From ATZT02 sp964639395 (lineage in GTDB: Bacteria > Actinomycetota > Actinomycetes > S36-B12 > UBA5976), in the NCBI GenBank assembly GCA_964639395.1, contig CAZXCT010000049.1, positions 1 through 9,362 on the forward strand: a stretch of DNA of 9,362 nucleotides, read 5' to 3'. The translations under genes and the position numbers were made by a program. Below, in pieces: positions 6,412 to 9,362 of the stretch (positions are counted from its first letter, which is position 1; each line of letters opens with the position of its first letter). Under the pieces are notes generated by a model. The model saw only the letters and a list, made by a program, of their open reading frames with translations, searched no databases and was not told the DNA's origin.

Positions 6412-6417
6412 ATCATA
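6412..6417 (-). promoter_or_regulatory. -10 element for a leaderless transcript of the PPOX-like gene
   Basis: On the minus strand TATGAT (five of six matches to TATAAT) is followed by six bases and then the start codon at 6405-6403. A transcript would therefore begin at or next to the A of the ATG. Leaderless mRNAs are common in actinobacteria. No convincing -35 is seen. Confidence 0.45.
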
Positions 6418-6462
6418 GAGCGAAGGCGATCCAAAAATGATTGTGAAAATTGGTACAAGGAA

Positions 6463-6482
6463 ATGTAACGCAATGGTTACAT
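6463..6482. promoter_or_regulatory. 20-bp palindrome, likely transcription factor operator
   Basis: ATGTAAC (6463-6469) and GTTACAT (6476-6482) are perfect reverse complements separated by the six bases GCAATG. The arrangement, 7-bp arms with centres about two helical half-turns apart, is typical of sites bound by dimeric regulators (for example GntR or TetR families). It lies 67 bases upstream of the aldehyde dehydrogenase start and 57 bases from the PPOX-like start, so it could control either. No regulator gene is in the window. Confidence 0.55.
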
Positions 6483-6486
6483 ATCT

Positions 6487-6504
6487 GGGTGGTGGAGCGG
6501 GGGG
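6487..6504 (+). other. G-rich tract before the aldehyde dehydrogenase gene
   Basis: Fourteen of these 18 bases are G, in runs GGG, GG, GG and GGGGGG, in an otherwise AT-leaning region. Four runs of at least two G could form a two-layer G-quadruplex on the coding strand or its RNA. It is followed by C and five T residues. No function can be assigned from sequence. Confidence 0.4.
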
Positions 6505-6549
6505 CTTTTTGACTAGTCTCTATGGATTAACTTGAAAAAGAGGAGCACC

Positions 6550-7998
6550 TTGAGCCAAAAGAAGGAACTTAAAAATTTCATCAACGGCGAATCGGTTTCA
6601 GGAAAATCCGGTCAAACTTCTGACTTAATCAATCCAACTACCGGTGAAGTTTTTGCCTCAGCCCCGATTTCAAATGAAGCGGATATTGATTTGGCTTATA
6701 AAGCTGCCGCTAAAGCATTTGAAAGTTGGAAAGATTCAACCCCCTCTGAAAGATCTTTGGCAATGTTTAGAATTGCAGATCTTTTTGAAGAAAAAGCAGA
6801 TGAATTAGTCGCCCTAGAGTCAGAAAATACCGGAAAACCAATCGGCGTCACCATGAGTGAAGAAATACCGCCAATGGTTGATCAAATTAGATACTTTGCA
6901 ACTGCTGCAAGAAATCTTGAAGGCAAATCAGCGGCTGAGTACATGAAAGGTCATACCTCTTACATTCGTCGCGAACCAATCGGAGTTATCGGACAAGTTA
7001 CGCCGTGGAATTATCCGATGATGATGGCAGTTTGGAAGTTTGCCCCGGCAATTGCCGCCGGTAATGCAGTTGTCTTAAAGCCAAGTGACACTACTCCACT
7101 TTCAACAATTCGAATGGCTGAATTGATACACGAAGCAGGAATTTTGCCAGCTGGAGTTTTAAATGTTGTTGCCGGTGATCGCGACACTGGTAGAGCATTA
7201 GTTGAACACCCGATTCCACAAATGGTTGCAATTACTGGATCGGTTGGCGCTGGTAAGCAAGTTGCTCAAAGTGCGGCAACGGATTTGAAGCGAGTACATC
7301 TTGAATTAGGCGGGAAAGCTCCAGTTGTGGTTTTTGATGACGCTGATATCGCAGCGGCGGCAGAATGGATTGCGGTAGCGGGATACTTTAATGCCGGTCA
7401 AGATTGCACTGCAGCTACCCGAGTTTTAGCGTCAGCCCGTGTTTATGATGATTTTGTTGCCGCTCTTACTGAACAAGCTAAGAACACTCAAACCAGCTTT
7501 GCTAAAGGACCTCTGGATCCAGATTCATTTGTGCCACCGGTAAATAATGCAAATCAATTAGCAAGAGTGACTGGATTTTTAGAGCGCACTCCCGATCATG
7601 CTTTGGTTACTGCTGGTGGATCACGTCAGGGTGATCGCGGATATTTTATTGAACCAACCGTGGTGGCAAATTTGCAACAGAAAGATGAAATGATTCAAAG
7701 CGAAATTTTTGGCCCAGTAATCACGGTACAGAAGTTCACCGACGAGGCTGAAGCCTTGCGATTTGCCAACGACGTCCAGTACGGCCTATCTGCCAGCGTC
7801 TGGACAAAAGATGTTGGACGGGTTATGAGAATGACGAAGGGACTAGATTTCGGATGTGTGTGGGTCAACACGCATATTCCGATGGTGTCTGAGATGCCTC
7901 ATGGCGGCTTCAAGCACTCGGGTTACGGTAAGGATCTATCAATGTATGGATTTGAGGATTACACTCGAATCAAACACGTGATGATCAATAACGGGTAA
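6550..7998 (+). CDS. Aldehyde dehydrogenase, gamma-aminobutyraldehyde dehydrogenase-like
   Basis: This 482-residue NAD(P)-dependent enzyme has every catalytic residue of the aldehyde dehydrogenase family: N154 in TPWNYP, K177 in LKPSD, the coenzyme loop GSVGAG (230-235), the general base E252 in LELGG, the nucleophile C286 in NAGQDC, and E385 in EIFGPV. The active-site segment FNAGQDCTAATR resembles PatD (YdcW), which oxidises 4-aminobutyraldehyde from putrescine breakdown to GABA. The polyamine-type transporter genes downstream support this role; betaine aldehyde or another aminoaldehyde is possible. The start is set at TTG 6550 because AGGAG (6541-6545) lies 4 bases before it. An in-frame TTG at 6532 would add six residues but has no ribosome binding site. 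A 28-base gap leads to the binding-protein gene, so they are likely co-transcribed. Confidence 0.88.
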   Translation: MSQKKELKNFINGESVSGKSGQTSDLINPTTGEVFASAPISNEADIDLAYKAAAKAFESWKDSTPSERSLAMFRIADLFEEKADELVALESENTGKPIGVTMSEEIPPMVDQIRYFATAARNLEGKSAAEYMKGHTSYIRREPIGVIGQVTPWNYPMMMAVWKFAPAIAAGNAVVLKPSDTTPLSTIRMAELIHEAGILPAGVLNVVAGDRDTGRALVEHPIPQMVAITGSVGAGKQVAQSAATDLKRVHLELGGKAPVVVFDDADIAAAAEWIAVAGYFNAGQDCTAATRVLASARVYDDFVAALTEQAKNTQTSFAKGPLDPDSFVPPVNNANQLARVTGFLERTPDHALVTAGGSRQGDRGYFIEPTVVANLQQKDEMIQSEIFGPVITVQKFTDEAEALRFANDVQYGLSASVWTKDVGRVMRMTKGLDFGCVWVNTHIPMVSEMPHGGFKHSGYGKDLSMYGFEDYTRIKHVMINNG

Positions 7999-8026
7999 CT
8001 TAGAAAACCAATCGAAGGGGAATTAG

Positions 8027-9196
8027 ATGGCAAAGAGAAAAAGACTGGAACAAGCGCCTAAAGAGTTACTACCGTTTCTCTCACGTCGCGGTTTCTTAAA
8101 AGCTGCGGGTGTTACGGGTGTCGCCGCGACCACCGTTGGCTTTTCATCAGCACTAGCTGGGTGTTCAACGGGTTCAGCAGATGTGGTTTGGTCAAACTGG
8201 ACTGCTTATATGGACGTGGATGATGACGGCAATTTTGTAACTTTGAATAAATTTAGTGAAGCAACGGGATTAACTGTTGAGTATCCAGAAGATTACAGCG
8301 ACAATGATGAATTCTGGGCAGAGGTTTTGCCACTACTAGAGTCAGGTGAATCTACTGGACGCGACATAGTTTCACCAACTGACTGGATGGCAGCACGTTG
8401 GATCAAACTTGGTTACGCACAAGAATTAAATAAAGCCAATATTCCAAACGCTAAAAATTTAATCCCCGAATTATCGAACCCTGCTTTCGATCCGGGTCGT
8501 GTTTACACGATGCCATGGCAATCCGGCTATGGAGGATTGGGCTGGAACAAAGCGCTATTACAAGAGGCGATTGGTACCAGTGATATGACAACTGTGGATC
8601 AATTGTTTGATTCACGTTTAGCGGGTCGGGTGGTTTTGCTTAGCGAAATGCGCGACACCATGGGTGTTGTTTTAGCCTGGCAAGGCGCCGATCCAACGAA
8701 CTTTACTTCCGATGAGTTTTATGCGGCGATTGACTTTTTGCAATCAAAAGTTGATGATGGCCACATTCAAAACTTCATGGGTAACGAATACCTACAACCA
8801 CTCGATCTGGGCGAAATAGTTGCAGTATTAGGTTGGTCAGGCGATTTGGTTCAATTGGGTGAAGATTTTGGATTTAGTCTTCCTGAAACTAGAGGTAACT
8901 TGTGGACAGACAACTTACTGATTCCTGTTGGTGCTGCCAATAAAGAAAATGCTGAGAAGCTAATCGATTGGTATTACCAACCAGAAATTGCTGCAGAACT
9001 AGCTGCATGGGTGAACTACATAACCCCAGTAGTTGGTGCAAAAGAAGCGGCCATAGAGATTGATCCAGAGTTGGCAGAGAACCCATTGATCTTCCCAACA
9101 GAAGCGGATTTAGCGAAGACCTTCATCTTCAAGGAATTAACTGACGCTGAAGAGCAAGAGTATTCATCCGCCTGGCAGAAACTGCTTGGCAATTAG
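8027..9196 (+). CDS. Polyamine ABC transporter substrate-binding lipoprotein (PotD/PotF-like)
   Basis: This 389-residue protein is an extracytoplasmic solute-binding protein that would capture spermidine or putrescine and pass it to an ABC importer. The N-terminus has a twin-arginine signal, SRRGFLK (19-25), a hydrophobic stretch, and a lipobox LAGC (43-46), so it should be exported folded and lipid-anchored at C46. NWTAY (57-61) aligns with NWTEY of E. coli PotD, which lines the ligand pocket, with alanine replacing the glutamate. DIVSPTDWM (113-121), GLGWNKALL (170-178) and GWSGD (269-273) also follow the family. The exact ligand cannot be told from sequence. AAGGGG (8015-8020) lies 6 bases before the ATG. 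An aldehyde dehydrogenase for putrescine breakdown precedes it and a PotA-like ATPase follows after a hairpin. Confidence 0.88.
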   Translation: MAKRKRLEQAPKELLPFLSRRGFLKAAGVTGVAATTVGFSSALAGCSTGSADVVWSNWTAYMDVDDDGNFVTLNKFSEATGLTVEYPEDYSDNDEFWAEVLPLLESGESTGRDIVSPTDWMAARWIKLGYAQELNKANIPNAKNLIPELSNPAFDPGRVYTMPWQSGYGGLGWNKALLQEAIGTSDMTTVDQLFDSRLAGRVVLLSEMRDTMGVVLAWQGADPTNFTSDEFYAAIDFLQSKVDDGHIQNFMGNEYLQPLDLGEIVAVLGWSGDLVQLGEDFGFSLPETRGNLWTDNLLIPVGAANKENAEKLIDWYYQPEIAAELAAWVNYITPVVGAKEAAIEIDPELAENPLIFPTEADLAKTFIFKELTDAEEQEYSSAWQKLLGN

Positions 9197-9219
9197 ACAA
9201 GCAAATCGATTCAAATTAG

Positions 9220-9251
9220 AGTGCTCCTTGCATATACCCGCAGGGAGCACT
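9220..9251 (+). terminator. Strong hairpin between the binding-protein and ATPase genes
   Basis: AGTGCTCCTTGC (9220-9231) and GCAGGGAGCACT (9240-9251) form a 12-bp stem with one G-U pair and an 8-base loop. No proper T-run follows (TGTCATTT). It is best read as an intra-operon hairpin that reduces read-through or protects the upstream mRNA, which would favour excess binding protein over ATPase. Confidence 0.6.
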
Positions 9252-9273
9252 TGTCATTTAGGGAGATAAGCGG

Positions 9274-9362
9274 ATGCCGAAGAACCATACAGTGCAGGAT
9301 TTGTATTTAAAAAATTTAACTAAACGTTATGACGATTTCATTGCAGTTAATGACTTAACGCT
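9274..9362 (+). CDS. Polyamine ABC transporter ATP-binding protein, N-terminal end (partial)
   Basis: The first 29 codons of a gene cut by the right edge. The peptide LYLKNLTKRYDDFIAVNDLT is the usual N-terminal beta-strand region of an ABC ATPase, with the aromatic Y (after KR) that stacks on adenine (A-loop). The Walker motifs lie beyond the window. The PotD/PotF-like gene just upstream points to a PotA-type subunit that powers polyamine import. AGGGAG (9260-9265) lies 8 bases before the ATG. A hairpin at 9220-9251 separates it from the binding-protein gene. Confidence 0.8.
   Translation, partial: MPKNHTVQDLYLKNLTKRYDDFIAVNDLT

Larger units (their letters stand above)
6406..6549. other. 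Divergent regulatory region
   Basis: This 144-base gap lies between the PPOX-like gene and the aldehyde dehydrogenase. It holds the -10 element of the former, a 20-bp palindrome (6463-6482), a G-rich tract (6487-6504) followed by five T residues, and the ribosome binding site of the latter. I could not identify a convincing plus-strand promoter. TTGACT (6509-6514) looks like a -35 but has no partner at a usable distance. Confidence 0.6.

Noticed and set aside
6463..6482. Resemblance of the palindrome to the E. coli TyrR box (TGTAAA-N6-TTTACA)
   Set aside because: The spacing matches but the innermost arm bases differ and no TyrR-type regulator is expected in actinobacteria, so the similarity is probably chance.
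6532..6549. TTG at 6532 as start of the aldehyde dehydrogenase
   Set aside because: No ribosome binding site precedes it, and the AGGAG that would serve TTG 6550 lies inside the extra six codons.
1..9362. CRISPR arrays, insertion sequences, prophage or defence genes
   Set aside because: I found no regularly spaced repeats, transposase, phage-like genes or terminal inverted repeats; the XerC end fits the chromosomal housekeeping gene.

Overview
The window looks like a piece of a streamlined, AT-leaning actinobacterial chromosome. The best clue is gene order. The end of a XerC-type recombinase and an M23-family gene lie beside an rpsB-tsf-pyrH-frr-cdsA-rlmN cluster, the neighbourhood known from Mycobacterium tuberculosis (Rv2894c xerC, Rv2891 M23 protein, Rv2890c rpsB to Rv2880c rlmN). 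The AT-rich codon choice, short spacers and touching genes resemble small-genome aquatic actinobacteria such as the freshwater acI group (Nanopelagicales). That placement is an inference, not proven by the window.

Layout: (1) 1-108, the last 35 residues of XerC, convergent with and overlapping (4 nt) a reverse-strand M23/LytM-fold gene (105-539). That gene lacks its first zinc-binding histidine and has no recognisable export signal. (2) 540-823, a non-coding stretch rich in inverted repeats that should hold the rpsB promoter and a structured 5' leader. (3) 824-5729, a tightly packed housekeeping operon: ribosomal protein S2, EF-Ts, UMP kinase, ribosome recycling factor, CDP-diglyceride synthase and RlmN. 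A perfect 10-bp hairpin separates rpsB from tsf; the later junctions touch, overlap or are 2 nt apart. (4) 5743-6405, a reverse-strand FMN-binding split-barrel (NimA/PPOX-like) gene, apparently leaderless. (5) 6406-6549, a divergent regulatory region with a 20-bp palindrome and an unusual G-rich tract. (6) 6550 to the window end, a polyamine-use module: a gamma-aminobutyraldehyde dehydrogenase-like enzyme, a Tat-type lipoprotein binding protein of the PotD/PotF family, and the start of a PotA-like ABC ATPase that runs off the edge.

How the genes work together: region 3 couples translation factors (S2, EF-Ts, RRF, rRNA methylation) with pyrimidine nucleotide and phospholipid precursor synthesis, a standard growth operon. 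Region 6 would import putrescine/spermidine-like compounds and oxidise the aminobutyraldehyde made from putrescine to GABA. A putrescine aminotransferase or oxidase and the permease genes are not seen and may lie beyond the right edge.

I see no clearly undescribed multi-gene system here. The points most worth a second look are the rpsB leader structure, the probable M23 pseudoenzyme, the palindrome/G-tract regulatory region before the aldehyde dehydrogenase, and the two strong hairpins placed between unequal-demand gene pairs (rpsB/tsf and potD/potA).
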